Shown here one piece after another: positions 35,963 through 45,273 of a DNA stretch of 64,000 nucleotides (its first letter is position 1; each line of letters begins with the position of its first letter). The stretch is taken from positions 62,001-126,000 of the forward strand of contig NZ_STGJ01000007.1 of NCBI RefSeq assembly GCF_004919095.1. Reading direction: 5' to 3'. A model generated the notes under the pieces. The model was not told the DNA's origin and ran no database searches. It worked only from the letters and a program-made list of their open reading frames with translations. The stretch is from Crenobacter intestini (GTDB lineage Bacteria > Pseudomonadota > Gammaproteobacteria > Burkholderiales > Chromobacteriaceae). The position numbers and the translations under genes are program-made.

Positions 35963-38722
35963 ATGAAAACACTGCTACTGATTGACGGCTCTTCTTATCT
36001 TTATCGCGCGTTCCACGCGATGCCCGACTTGCGCTCGCCGGATGGCCGGCCGGTCGGCGCGATCTACGGCATGGTCAACATGCTCAGGCGGCTGGAAAAA
36101 GAGGTTGCCTCCGATTATAGCGCCTGCATTTTCGATGCTAAAGGCAAGACATTCCGCGATGCATTGTACCCCGAGTACAAGGCGCACCGCCCGCCGATGC
36201 CCGACGACCTGCGCAGCCAGGTCGAGGGCGTGCACGCGGTGGTCGACGCGCTGGGCTGGCCGCGGCTGGTGGTCGACGGCGTCGAGGCCGACGACGTGAT
36301 CGGCACGCTCGCGCGCATGGGCGAGGCGGCGGGCCTGAGGGTGGTCGTCTCCACCGGCGACAAGGATATCGCGCAACTGGTCACGCCGCAGGTGACGCTG
36401 GTCAACACCATGACCAACGAAGTGCTCGACGAGGCGGGCGTACAGGAGAAGTTCGGCGTGGCCCCCGCGCGCATCGTCGACTACCTCGCGCTGATCGGCG
36501 ACAAGGTCGACAACGTGCCCGGCGTCGACGGCTGCGGCCCGAAGACCGCAGTCAAGTGGCTCGCCGAGTTCGGCAGTCTGGACGGCGTGATCGCGCGCGC
36601 CGACGAGGTGAAGGGCAAGATCGGCGACAAGTTGCGCGCATCGCTTGCCTGGCTGCCGACCGCGCGCGAGCTGGTGACCATCAAGTGCGACGTCGACCTC
36701 TCGCAGGACCTGCCGCACGCGCTGGCAGGCCTAGCGCCGTGCCAGCGCGACGCGGCGAGGCTCGCCGAGCTGTACCGCGAATTCGGCTTCCGCACCTTCC
36801 TGCGCGAACTGGAGGCCGCCGCGCCGGAGACGGCGGCGCCGGCGGCGGGCAGCATGGACGACTTGTTCGCCGACCCGGCAGGCACCTTGCCCGCCAGCCT
36901 GCCGGCAGCGCCCGCCGAGCGGCACTACGAGACGGTGTTGACCGACGCGCAACTGGATGGATGGCTCGCCAGGCTTGCCGCGGCGAAAGTGACCTCGGTC
37001 GACACCGAGACCGACAGCCTGGACCCGATGGCCGCGCGCATCGTCGGCGTCAGCGTGTCGGTGACGGCCGGCGAGGCCGCGTATATCCCGCTCACGCACC
37101 ATTACGCGGGCGTGCCCGACCAGCTGGACCGCGACGCGGTGCTCGCGCGCCTCAAACCATGGCTGGAAGACGCGTCCCGTCCCAAGCTCGGGCAGAACCT
37201 CAAGTACGACCGCCACGTGTTTGCCAACCACGGCATCGCGCTTGCCGGCGTCGTCGACGACACCATGCTGCAAAGCTACGTCGTCGAGAGCCACGAGCGG
37301 CACAATATGGACGACCTCGCGCGCCGCCACCTGGGCGAGACGACCCTCTCCTACGAGGACGTGTGCGGCAAGGGCGCCAAGCAGATCGGCTTCGCCGAGG
37401 TCGACCTCGACACCGCGACCCGCTACGCGGCCGAAGACGCCGACATCACGCTGCGCCTCGCATCCGCGCTGGCGCCCATGCTGGAAGGGCGGCTGGAGAC
37501 CGTGTACCGCGACATCGAGCTGCCGGTGGCCGATGTGCTGTTCCGCATGGAGCGGCACGGCGTGCTGATCGACCGTGAGCGGCTGCAGGCGCAGAGCCAC
37601 GGCCTGGGGCTGCAGATGCTCGCGCTGGAAACCAGGATCCACGAGCTGGCCGGGCAAAGCTTCAACATCAATTCGCCCAAGCAGTTGCAGGAGATCCTGT
37701 TCGGTAAGCTCGGCATCCCGACCAAGGGCGTGAAGAAGACCGCCAGCGGCGGCTACTCGACCGACGAGTCGGTGCTCGAGCAACTGGCGCTCGACCACCC
37801 GCTGCCCAAGCAGATCCTCGAATACCGGGGGCTTGCCAAGCTCAAGTCGACCTATACCGACAAGCTGCCGCAACTGATCAATCCACAGACCTGCCGCGTG
37901 CACACCAGTTATTCACAGGCGGTCGCGGTGACTGGCCGCCTGTCCAGCTCCGACCCCAACCTGCAGAACATCCCGGTGCGCACCGCCGAGGGGCGGCGGG
38001 TGCGCGAGGCCTTCGTCGCGCCGCCGGGGCATGTGATCGTCTCCGCTGACTACTCGCAGATCGAACTTAGGATCATGGCGCACCTGTCGGGTGACGAGGG
38101 CCTGTGCGCGGCGTTCGCCGCCGGCGAGGACATCCACCGCGCTACTGCGGCCGAGGTATTCGGCGTGGCGCGCGACGAGGTCAGCAGCGAACAGCGGCGC
38201 GCGGCCAAGGCGATCAACTTCGGGCTGATCTACGGCATGGGCGAGTACGGCCTCGCCAGCCAGCTCGACATCAGCGCCGCCGCCGCCAAGGTGTACAAGG
38301 ACAGTTACTTCCGCAAGTTCCCCGGCGTTGCCGACTACATGGCGCGCACCCGCGAGGAGGCGCGCGAGCAGGGCTACGTCGAGACCGCGTTCGGCCGCCG
38401 GCTCTACCTGCCGGAGATCCGTTCGTCCAACGGTGCGCGCCGCGCCGGCGCCGAGCGTGCCGCGATCAACGCGCCGATGCAGGGCACGGCCGCCGACCTG
38501 ATCAAGCTCGCGATGATCGCCGTGCAGCGCTACCTGGACGAGGCGCAGCTTGGCAGCCGCCTGGTGATGCAGGTGCACGACGAACTAGTGCTCGAAGTAC
38601 CCGAGGCCGAGCTTGAACTGATCCGCCACAAGCTGCCCGAGCTGATGGCCGGGGTCGCCCAGCTTAAGGTGCCGCTGCTGGCCGAGCTTGGCGCGGGCGA
38701 GAGCTGGGAGGCCGCGCACTGA
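35963..38722 (+). CDS. polA: DNA polymerase I
   Basis: This 919-residue protein has a 5'-3' flap nuclease domain (residues 1-290, L-L-I-D-G-S-S-Y-L-Y-R-A-F and G-D-K-V-D-N-V-P-G). The 3'-5' exonuclease domain is intact (S-V-D-T-E-T-D-S-L). The polymerase domain has D-Y-S-Q-I-E-L-R-I (motif A), R-R-A-A-K-A-I-N-F-G-L-I-Y-G (motif B) and V-H-D-E-L-V (motif C). The ATG at 35963 gives the standard M-K-T-L-L-L-I-D-G start; a further in-frame ATG at 35933 would overlap the divergent gene. Confidence 0.97.
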   Translation: MKTLLLIDGSSYLYRAFHAMPDLRSPDGRPVGAIYGMVNMLRRLEKEVASDYSACIFDAKGKTFRDALYPEYKAHRPPMPDDLRSQVEGVHAVVDALGWPRLVVDGVEADDVIGTLARMGEAAGLRVVVSTGDKDIAQLVTPQVTLVNTMTNEVLDEAGVQEKFGVAPARIVDYLALIGDKVDNVPGVDGCGPKTAVKWLAEFGSLDGVIARADEVKGKIGDKLRASLAWLPTARELVTIKCDVDLSQDLPHALAGLAPCQRDAARLAELYREFGFRTFLRELEAAAPETAAPAAGSMDDLFADPAGTLPASLPAAPAERHYETVLTDAQLDGWLARLAAAKVTSVDTETDSLDPMAARIVGVSVSVTAGEAAYIPLTHHYAGVPDQLDRDAVLARLKPWLEDASRPKLGQNLKYDRHVFANHGIALAGVVDDTMLQSYVVESHERHNMDDLARRHLGETTLSYEDVCGKGAKQIGFAEVDLDTATRYAAEDADITLRLASALAPMLEGRLETVYRDIELPVADVLFRMERHGVLIDRERLQAQSHGLGLQMLALETRIHELAGQSFNINSPKQLQEILFGKLGIPTKGVKKTASGGYSTDESVLEQLALDHPLPKQILEYRGLAKLKSTYTDKLPQLINPQTCRVHTSYSQAVAVTGRLSSSDPNLQNIPVRTAEGRRVREAFVAPPGHVIVSADYSQIELRIMAHLSGDEGLCAAFAAGEDIHRATAAEVFGVARDEVSSEQRRAAKAINFGLIYGMGEYGLASQLDISAAAAKVYKDSYFRKFPGVADYMARTREEAREQGYVETAFGRRLYLPEIRSSNGARRAGAERAAINAPMQGTAADLIKLAMIAVQRYLDEAQLGSRLVMQVHDELVLEVPEAELELIRHKLPELMAGVAQLKVPLLAELGAGESWEAAH

Positions 38723-38785
38723 GCCGAATCGGGCCGGGTTTGATCTGGCACATAAGAAGCTAGTACGTACTTTGCAATAATCCGG

Positions 38786-38812
38786 CCCCATCGATTTCCA
38801 GATGGGGTTTTT
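38786..38812 (+). terminator. Terminator-like hairpin that includes the dcu ribosome-binding site
   Basis: The stem CCCCATC (38786-38792) pairs with GATGGGG (38801-38807) and is followed by TTTTT (38808-38812). It could terminate polA transcripts. The GGGG of its right arm is also the only Shine-Dalgarno candidate for the ATG at 38814. Confidence 0.7.
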
Positions 38813-38813
38813 C

Positions 38814-40124
38814 ATGTTTGCAATGCAACTCGCGGTGGTCGCGCTGGCGATCATCGTCGGCGCCCGCCTCTCCGGCGTCGGCCTCGGCATGATGGGCGGG
38901 CTTGGCCTGGCCGTGCTCACCTTCGTGTTCGGCCTGAAACCGACCGCGCCGCCGATCGACGTGATGCTGATGATCCTCGCGGTGATCACCGCGGCGGCGG
39001 CGATGCAGACCGCCGGCGGCCTCGACTACCTGGTGCGCATGGCCGAACGCATCCTGCGCCGCAATCCGTCGCGCGTCACCTTCCTCGGCCCGCTGGTCAC
39101 CTACGTGTTCACGCTGTTCGCCGGCACCGGCCACGTCGCGTACTCGGTGCTGCCGGTGATCGCGCAGGTCGCCCGCGAGTCCGGCGTGCGCCCTGAGCGC
39201 CCGCTGTCGATCGCGGTGATCGCCTCGCAGCAGGCGATCGTCGCCAGCCCGATCTCGGCGGCGACCGTCGCCTTGCTCGGCATGCTGTCCGGCCAGGGCT
39301 TCGAGCTGATCGACATCCTGAAGATCTCGCTGCCGGCGACCTTCTGCGGCTGCCTGATCGGCGCTGCCGTGGTCAACCGCATGGGCCGCGAACTGGTCGA
39401 CGACCCCGAATACCGCCGCCGCCTCGACGCCGGACTGGTCGCCGAGACGGGCGCGGCCGAGCAGGCCCGGCTGCCGGCCGGCGCGCGGCTGTCGGTGTGG
39501 ATCTTCCTCGCCGCCGCGCTCGCGGTGGTGCTGGTCGGCACCTTCCCCGAACTGCGCCCGGCGTGGCCGACTGCCGAGGGCGGCAGCGACCGGCTGTCGA
39601 TGGCGCTGGCGATCGAGATGATCATGCTGAGCGCGGCTGGCCTGATCGTGCTCGCGTGCCGGGTCGAAGTCGGCCGCGTCGCGCAGGGCTCGGTGTTCCA
39701 GGCCGGCGCCGCTGCGGTGATCGCGATCTTCGGCATCGCGTGGATGGGCGACACCTTCTTCCACGCGCACATGGACTACCTGTCCGCGTCGGTGCAGGGC
39801 CTGGTGACGCAGGCGCCGTGGCTGTTCGCGCTGGCGCTGTTCATGATGTCGGTGCTGCTCAACAGCCAGGCGGCGACCGTGCGCGCGTTGGTGCCGCTGG
39901 GCATGGGCCTCGGCCTGCCCGGCGCCAGCCTGATCGCGATGTTCCCGGCGGTGAACGGCTACTTCTTCATCCCGAACTACCCGCCCCTGATCGCCGCGAT
40001 CAACTTCGACACCACCGGCACCACGCGCATCGGCCGCTGGCTGCTCAACCACAGCTTCATGGTCCCCGGGCTGGTCGCGACCTGGAGCGCAGTCGCCATC
40101 GGCTGGCTGCTGGTCATGCTGTAA
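38814..40124 (+). CDS. Dcu-type anaerobic C4-dicarboxylate transporter
   Basis: This 436-residue membrane protein has 10-12 helices and is similar in length and start to DcuA/DcuB ([13 protein letters not shown]). Family landmarks include [29 protein letters not shown] and R-P-E-R-P-L-S. Dcu carriers exchange fumarate/aspartate for succinate in anaerobic growth. The ATG at 38814 is chosen because the first residues then align with DcuB; ATG 38802 would fall inside the hairpin. DcuA versus DcuB cannot be decided by eye. Confidence 0.88.
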   Translation: MFAMQLAVVALAIIVGARLSGVGLGMMGGLGLAVLTFVFGLKPTAPPIDVMLMILAVITAAAAMQTAGGLDYLVRMAERILRRNPSRVTFLGPLVTYVFTLFAGTGHVAYSVLPVIAQVARESGVRPERPLSIAVIASQQAIVASPISAATVALLGMLSGQGFELIDILKISLPATFCGCLIGAAVVNRMGRELVDDPEYRRRLDAGLVAETGAAEQARLPAGARLSVWIFLAAALAVVLVGTFPELRPAWPTAEGGSDRLSMALAIEMIMLSAAGLIVLACRVEVGRVAQGSVFQAGAAAVIAIFGIAWMGDTFFHAHMDYLSASVQGLVTQAPWLFALALFMMSVLLNSQAATVRALVPLGMGLGLPGASLIAMFPAVNGYFFIPNYPPLIAAINFDTTGTTRIGRWLLNHSFMVPGLVATWSAVAIGWLLVML

Positions 40125-40145
40125 GCCTTACCGTTCGGCCATGCC

Positions 40146-40173
40146 AAAGCCCCGCCATAGCGCGGGGCTTTTT
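40146..40173 (+). terminator. Rho-independent terminator after the dcu gene
   Basis: The stem AAAGCCCCGC (40146-40155) pairs with GCGGGGCTTT (40162-40171), and the T run continues after it. Confidence 0.85.
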
Positions 40174-40233
40174 GTCGCTGCCCGTCCGCATGCGGCTTGC
40201 GGTATGCTGTCCGCGTTACTGAAGGGGCTATCC

Positions 40234-41628
40234 GTGGATTACTTTCCGATCTTCGTCAAACTCGAAGGCGCGTCCTGCCTGCTGGTTGGCGGCGGCGAGG
40301 TCGCGCTGCGCAAGGCGCGGCTGTTGCTGGACGCCGGCGCCCGGCTGACCGTGGTCGCGCCTGAACTGGTGCCTGAACTGGCCGAGTTGGCCGGCGGCGG
40401 CCGTCTGCAGCACCTGCCGGCGCGGTTCGACCCCGCGCAGGTCGGTTCTCAGCGGCTGGTGGTCGCCGCCACCTGCGACGCGGCGGTCAACCGCGCGGTG
40501 TCGGAGGCCGCGCAGGCGGCCAATATCCCGGTCAACGTGGTCGACGCGCCGGCGCTCTCCACCTATATCACGCCGGCGATCATCGACCGCTCGCCGCTGG
40601 TGGTCGCGGTGTCGACCGGCGGCGCGGTGCCGGTGCTCGCCCGCCTCATCCGTGCACGGCTGGAGAGCATGATCCCGGCCGGCTTCGGGCGCCTGGCCCG
40701 CTTTGCCGGCGCGTGGCGCGAGCGGGTCAAGGCGCGCTTTACTGACGTCGACGAGCGGCGTGCGTTCTGGGAAGCCGCCCTGCAGGGGCCGCTCGCCGAG
40801 TCGGTGATGGCCGGCGCCGACGCGGACGCCGGGCGGCAGATGCAGGCGCTGATCGACCGGGACGCGCGCTGGCACGCCGGTTGCGTGTACCTGGTCGGCG
40901 CCGGCCCGGGCAACCCCGACCTGCTGACCTTCCGTGCGCTGCGTCTGATGCAGCAGGCCGATGTGGTGCTGTACGACAAGCTCATCGCACCGGAGCTGCT
41001 CGAACTGGTGCGCCGAGACGCCGAGCGGGTGTATGTCGGCAAGGCGCGCGCCGACCATACCTTGCCGCAGGACGACATCAATGCGCTGATGGTGCGCTTG
41101 GCCAAGGCAGGGCGGCGCGTGCTGCGCCTGAAGGGGGGCGACCCGTTCACCTTCGGCCGCGGCGGCGAGGAGATCGCTACGCTGGCAGCCGAGGGCATCC
41201 CGTTCGAGGTGGTGCCCGGCATCACCTCGGCGTCGGGCGCGGCGGCGTACGCGGGCATCCCGCTGACCCACCGCGACCACGCGCAATCGGTGGTGTTCGT
41301 CACCGGACACCTGAAGGACGGCAGCGTCGGCCTTGACTGGCCTGCGCTGGTGCGCCCGCAGCAGACGGTGGTCGTCTACATGGGTTTGTCGGGTATCAAG
41401 GAGTTGGCCGAAGGATTCATGCAGCATGGCAAGCCGGCGTCGACGCCGGCCGCGCTGATCGAGTCTGCGACCACCGAGCGGCAGCGGGTGTTCACCGGCA
41501 CGCTGGAGACGCTCTCGGACCTTGCCCGGGCGCACGCGGTGAAGTCGCCGGCGCTGATCATTGTCGGCGAGGTGGTACAGCTCTCCGGGGCGCTCGCCTG
41601 GTTCAGGCGCAACGAGGGGGCGGGCTGA
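40234..41628 (+). CDS. cysG: Siroheme synthase (uroporphyrinogen methyltransferase / precorrin-2 dehydrogenase-ferrochelatase)
   Basis: This 464-residue two-domain enzyme makes siroheme for sulfite and nitrite reductases. The N-terminal dehydrogenase/ferrochelatase domain (1-~205) has G-G-G-E-V-A-L-R-K and [11 protein letters not shown]. The C-terminal SAM-dependent methyltransferase (from ~215) has [14 protein letters not shown] and [20 protein letters not shown] 40234 is the start, with GAAGGGG 7 nt upstream, giving M-D-Y-F-P-I-F as in other CysG proteins. It appears monocistronic. Confidence 0.95.
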   Translation: MDYFPIFVKLEGASCLLVGGGEVALRKARLLLDAGARLTVVAPELVPELAELAGGGRLQHLPARFDPAQVGSQRLVVAATCDAAVNRAVSEAAQAANIPVNVVDAPALSTYITPAIIDRSPLVVAVSTGGAVPVLARLIRARLESMIPAGFGRLARFAGAWRERVKARFTDVDERRAFWEAALQGPLAESVMAGADADAGRQMQALIDRDARWHAGCVYLVGAGPGNPDLLTFRALRLMQQADVVLYDKLIAPELLELVRRDAERVYVGKARADHTLPQDDINALMVRLAKAGRRVLRLKGGDPFTFGRGGEEIATLAAEGIPFEVVPGITSASGAAAYAGIPLTHRDHAQSVVFVTGHLKDGSVGLDWPALVRPQQTVVVYMGLSGIKELAEGFMQHGKPASTPAALIESATTERQRVFTGTLETLSDLARAHAVKSPALIIVGEVVQLSGALAWFRRNEGAG

Positions 41629-41679
41629 TACAATGGCCGTCATCTGTGTCCGCCAAACTCCGTATCTGAAGGAAAAGCG

Positions 41680-42084
41680 ATGGTCGGCATCTTGTTGATC
41701 ACCCATTACAAGCTCGGCGAGAGCCTGCTCGAGTGCGCAAGCCATGTGCTGGGGCAGGCGCCGGCCAATATCGTCGCGCTACCCGTCGAGCGCGACGTCG
41801 ACCCCGACGCGGCGCTGGAGGCGGCGCGCACCCTGCTTGCGCGCGTGGACGAGGGCGCTGGCGTGCTGGTGCTCTCCGACATGCTCGGCGGCACGCCGGC
41901 CAATATCGCGTCGCGCCTGGCGGTGGCGGGGCAGGTGGAAGTGGTGTTCGGCGTCAACCTGCCGATGCTGGTGCGTGCGGCGAGCTACGCGGCGTGCCTG
42001 CCGCTTGCCGAAGTGAAGGCCAAGGCGCTCAGCGGCGGCGGCGAAGGGGTGCAGGCGATCGACCAGGGACAAGGAAAAGCATGA
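41680..42084 (+). CDS. PTS EIIA component of the mannose family
   Basis: This 134-residue protein has the phospho-accepting histidine H9 in L-I-T-H-Y-K-L-G and the family motif D-M-L-G-G-T-P-A-N-I-A. It is the first gene of EIIA-HPr-EI, overlapping HPr by 4 nt. No EIIB or EIIC is adjacent, so in this bacterial group the chain is thought to regulate rather than transport. A TACAAT -10-like hexamer lies at 41629-41634. Confidence 0.9.
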   Translation: MVGILLITHYKLGESLLECASHVLGQAPANIVALPVERDVDPDAALEAARTLLARVDEGAGVLVLSDMLGGTPANIASRLAVAGQVEVVFGVNLPMLVRAASYAACLPLAEVKAKALSGGGEGVQAIDQGQGKA

Positions 42085-42350
42085 TCAAGCAACAGCTGGA
42101 AATCATCAACAAGCTCGGCCTGCACGCACGCGCGTCGAGCAAGTTCACGCAGACGGCGAGCCGCTTCAAGAGCGAGGTGTGGATCGCCCGCAATGGGCGC
42201 CGGGTCAACGGCAAGAGCATCATGGGGGTGATGATGCTGGCCGCCGGCAAGGGCGCGACCGTCGAGCTGGAGGTCAGCGGCGAGGACGAGACGGCGGCGA
42301 TGGACGCCATCGTCACGCTGATCAACAACCGCTTCGACGAGGCGGAATAA
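42081..42350 (+). CDS. ptsH: Phosphocarrier protein HPr
   Basis: This 89-residue protein has the EI-dependent phosphorylation site H15 (L-G-L-H-A-R-A-S). A serine at S46 (G-K-S-I-M-G-V-M) is in the position of the HPr-kinase site. It shuttles phosphate between EI (next gene) and EIIA (previous gene). Confidence 0.95.
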   Translation: MIKQQLEIINKLGLHARASSKFTQTASRFKSEVWIARNGRRVNGKSIMGVMMLAAGKGATVELEVSGEDETAAMDAIVTLINNRFDEAE

Positions 42351-42370
42351 GCGTCGCGAAGGGGACGGGC

Positions 42371-44110
42371 ATGAGCATCATCCTGCACGGGGTCGCCGTC
42401 GGCGGCGGCATCGCGATCGGCCGCGCGCACCTGCTCGCGCAGAGCATGGCCGACGTGCCGCACGTGCAGCTGGACGAGGGCGAGGTCGCGCTCGAGCAGC
42501 TGCGCTTTGACGAGGCGATCCGCGCCACCCGCCGCGAACTCGAGATGCTGCGCGGCAGCATCCCGCAGAACGCGCCGGCCGAACTGGGCGCCTTCCTGTC
42601 GCTGCACATCATGCTGCTGGGCGACGTCACGCTGTCGCACGAGCCGCGCGAGATCATCGAGACGCAGCGCTGTAACGCCGAGTGGGCGCTGAAGAGCCAG
42701 TGCGACCGCCTGGTCGAGCAGTTCGACGCGATGGACGACGACTACCTGAAGGAGCGCAAGCACGACGTGCTGCAGGTGACCGAGCGCATCTTCAAGAACC
42801 TGCGCGGCCACGGCGGCGAGCTGCTCGCGCCCGACTTGCTGTCCGACGACACCATACTGGTCACCCACGACCTGTCGCCGGCCGACATGGTGTACTTCAA
42901 GGAGGCGAACATCGCTGCCTTCATCACCGACGTCGGCGGCGCGACCAGCCACACCGCCATCCTCGGCCGTGGCCTCGACCTGCCGTCGGTGATCGCGCTG
43001 CACCACGCGCGTGAGCTGATCCGCGAGGACGAGACGGTGATCGTCGATGGCGTGCAGGGGGTGGTGATCGTCGCGCCGGAGCCCTCGGTGCTGGCCGAGT
43101 ACCGCCGCCGCGCGCGCGCCTGGCGCGAGAAGAAGCGCAAGCTCTCGCGCGTGCGCAAGGCGCTTCCCAATACGCAGGACGGTACCGATATCGAGCTGCT
43201 CGCCAATATCGAGCTGCCGTCCGACGTCGAGGACGTGCCCGGCAGCGGCGCGGTCGGCGTCGGCCTGTTCCGCAGCGAGTTTTTGTTCCTTGGCCGCGAC
43301 ACCCTGCCCAGCGAGGAAGAGCAGTACGCCGCGTACCGCCAGGTCGCCGAGGCGCTGAAGGGCGCGCCGGTGACCGTGCGCACCATGGACCTGGGCGTCG
43401 ACAAGAACCCCAAGTGGCTGGGGCGCAGCAGCGCCGAAAACCCCGCGCTCGGGCTGACCGGCATCCGCCTGTGCCTGGCCGAGCCCTTGATGTTCCGCGA
43501 GCAGCTGCGCGCGCTGTTGCGCGCGTCTGCGCATGGCAAGATCCGCATCCTGTTCCCGATGGTCAACGCGCTGCCTGAACTGAAGCAGGCGCTTGCCCAG
43601 CTCGAGTACGCCAAGGCCGAGCTGCGCGAAGTCGGCTTCCCGTTCGCCGAGGATATCGAGGTCGGCGCGATGATCGAGATCCCGTCGGCCGCGCTGGTGG
43701 TCGGCAGCTTCCTCAAGCATGTGGACTTCCTCTCGATCGGCACCAACGACCTGATTCAGTACACGCTGGCGATCGACCGCAACGACGACGCGGTCAGCCA
43801 CCTGTACGACCCGATCCACCCGGCGGTGCTCAAGCTGATCGCGCATACCATCAAGACCGCGACCCGCGCCGGCATCCCGGTGTCGGTATGCGGCGAGATG
43901 GCGGGCGACGCCAGGCTGACCCGGCTGCTGCTCGGCATGGGGCTGCGCCGCTTCTCGATGCACCCGGCGTGCGTGCTCGCGGTCAAGCAGGTGGTGCGCG
44001 ACACGCACCTTGACCATATCGCACCAACCGTCGCGCGCATGCTCAGGAGCGAGGACCCTGATAGAATTGCCGATCTGCTACAACAACTGAACGCCGAGCC
44101 GGACGCCTGA
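42371..44110 (+). CDS. ptsI: Phosphoenolpyruvate-protein phosphotransferase (enzyme I)
   Basis: This 579-residue protein has the active-site histidine H194 in G-G-A-T-S-H-T-A-I-L. The C-terminal PEP-binding TIM barrel has G-V-G-L-F-R-S-E-F-L-F, R-T-M-D-L-G-V-D-K and S-I-G-T-N-D-L-I-Q-Y. It starts 20 bp after HPr. Length and domain order are typical of the sugar-type EI; no GAF domain (EI-Ntr) is present. Confidence 0.96.
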   Translation: MSIILHGVAVGGGIAIGRAHLLAQSMADVPHVQLDEGEVALEQLRFDEAIRATRRELEMLRGSIPQNAPAELGAFLSLHIMLLGDVTLSHEPREIIETQRCNAEWALKSQCDRLVEQFDAMDDDYLKERKHDVLQVTERIFKNLRGHGGELLAPDLLSDDTILVTHDLSPADMVYFKEANIAAFITDVGGATSHTAILGRGLDLPSVIALHHARELIREDETVIVDGVQGVVIVAPEPSVLAEYRRRARAWREKKRKLSRVRKALPNTQDGTDIELLANIELPSDVEDVPGSGAVGVGLFRSEFLFLGRDTLPSEEEQYAAYRQVAEALKGAPVTVRTMDLGVDKNPKWLGRSSAENPALGLTGIRLCLAEPLMFREQLRALLRASAHGKIRILFPMVNALPELKQALAQLEYAKAELREVGFPFAEDIEVGAMIEIPSAALVVGSFLKHVDFLSIGTNDLIQYTLAIDRNDDAVSHLYDPIHPAVLKLIAHTIKTATRAGIPVSVCGEMAGDARLTRLLLGMGLRRFSMHPACVLAVKQVVRDTHLDHIAPTVARMLRSEDPDRIADLLQQLNAEPDA

Positions 44111-44122
44111 TCCGGCTTTTTT
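44097..44122 (+). terminator. Short terminator overlapping the end of ptsI
   Basis: The stem AGCCGG (44097-44102) pairs with CCGGCT (44112-44117), with six T residues at 44117-44122. The short stem and 9-nt loop make it moderate in strength. The stop codon lies in the loop. Confidence 0.6.
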
Positions 44123-44126
44123 GCTT

Positions 44127-45260
44127 ATGCTCAAAGACGCCATCGATATTGGTCAGGTGCGACGCGCGCTGGTCGTGAGGCTGATGTTTCACGGAGATGT
44201 CTTGCTGTCGACGCCGGTGATCAGCACGCTCAAGCGGATGGCACCGCATGTCGAGGTCGACGCGCTGGTTTACCACGAGACGCGGGACATGCTGGCTCTC
44301 CACCCCGATCTCGACCAGTTGTTCACCATCGACCGCAACTGGAAGAAGCGGAGCATCTTGTTTCAGTTGCAGCAGGAACTGCGACTGTTGTCAGCGCTGA
44401 AGGCGAGGCGCTACGACCTGATCGTCATCCTGAACGATAGCCATCGGGCAACCTGGCTGGTAAAGCTGCTGTCGCCGCGCTGGGCTGTCGGGCCGGACAA
44501 CCCTGCGCGTGGACGCTTGTACCGCAAGACGGTGAAGCGGCGGTTCAAAACCGCGAGGCACCGCCATATGGTGGAGTTGCATCTTGATGCTTTGCGTTGT
44601 CTTGGGCTACCTGTCGACTCTTCCGCGCCCGAAGCGCGCCTGTCTATCGTACCCGGCGTGGCGGCAGAGGCTTGCGTGGCAAAACACTTGTCTGAGCATG
44701 GACTGCGGGGCGGTGACTTTGTGCTGGTCCACCCGGGGTCACGCGGGTTTTACAAATGCTGGCCCGAGCACAAGATGGCGCGCCTGATCAACCTCTTGCA
44801 CCAGGAGGGGAAGACGGTAGTGCTTTCGGGCTCGCCTGCGCCAGATGAAATGGAAATGCTCGGGCGCATCAAGGCCCAGCTTAGGCGACCAGTCGTTGAC
44901 TTGAGTGGCCAATTATCTCTCAAAGAACTGGCCGCGTTGGTCGCGCGTGCGTCCATGCTGGTCGGGGTTGACTCGCTGCCCGTGCACTTGGCGTCTGCCT
45001 TCCAGGTGCCGGTAGTCGCGCTGTTCGGTCCTTCGCTCGATCTGGTATGGGGGCCTTGGCGGACTCCCCACCGAGTGGTCGGTGCGGCTCTGGCTTGTCG
45101 TCCCTGTGGCTTTGCCGGCTGCGGAGAGAGCGGGCAAAGCGATTGCATGAGTGCATTGGGCGTACAGGAGGTGTTCGACGCCGTGAATTCGTTGAGCACC
45201 GAGACCGAAGGTTATGTGCCGAATTCGTGTCAGCACCGCTTCGCGATTGCAGGCGCCTGA
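44127..45260 (+). CDS. GT9-family glycosyltransferase (heptosyltransferase, WaaQ-like)
   Basis: This 377-residue GT-B protein of the ADP-heptose:LPS heptosyltransferase family has an N-terminal A-L-V-V-R-L-M-F-H-G-D-V-L-L-S-T-P-V-I. The nucleotide-sugar site is L-V-H-P-G-S-R-G-F-Y-K-C-W and the D-S-L-P-V-H-L-A-S-A segment follows. The start and central region resemble heptosyltransferase III (WaaQ). It opens the LPS locus and is 13 bp before msbA. A TTG at 44121 is an alternative start. Confidence 0.85.
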   Translation: MLKDAIDIGQVRRALVVRLMFHGDVLLSTPVISTLKRMAPHVEVDALVYHETRDMLALHPDLDQLFTIDRNWKKRSILFQLQQELRLLSALKARRYDLIVILNDSHRATWLVKLLSPRWAVGPDNPARGRLYRKTVKRRFKTARHRHMVELHLDALRCLGLPVDSSAPEARLSIVPGVAAEACVAKHLSEHGLRGGDFVLVHPGSRGFYKCWPEHKMARLINLLHQEGKTVVLSGSPAPDEMEMLGRIKAQLRRPVVDLSGQLSLKELAALVARASMLVGVDSLPVHLASAFQVPVVALFGPSLDLVWGPWRTPHRVVGAALACRPCGFAGCGESGQSDCMSALGVQEVFDAVNSLSTETEGYVPNSCQHRFAIAGA

Positions 45261-45273
45261 ATAAAGATTGGAT

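Noticed and set aside
38760-40052. Long minus-strand frame opposite the Dcu transporter gene
   Set aside because: Its His/Arg/Asp-rich composition mirrors hydrophobic codons on the other strand. The Dcu reading has clear membrane helices and family motifs.
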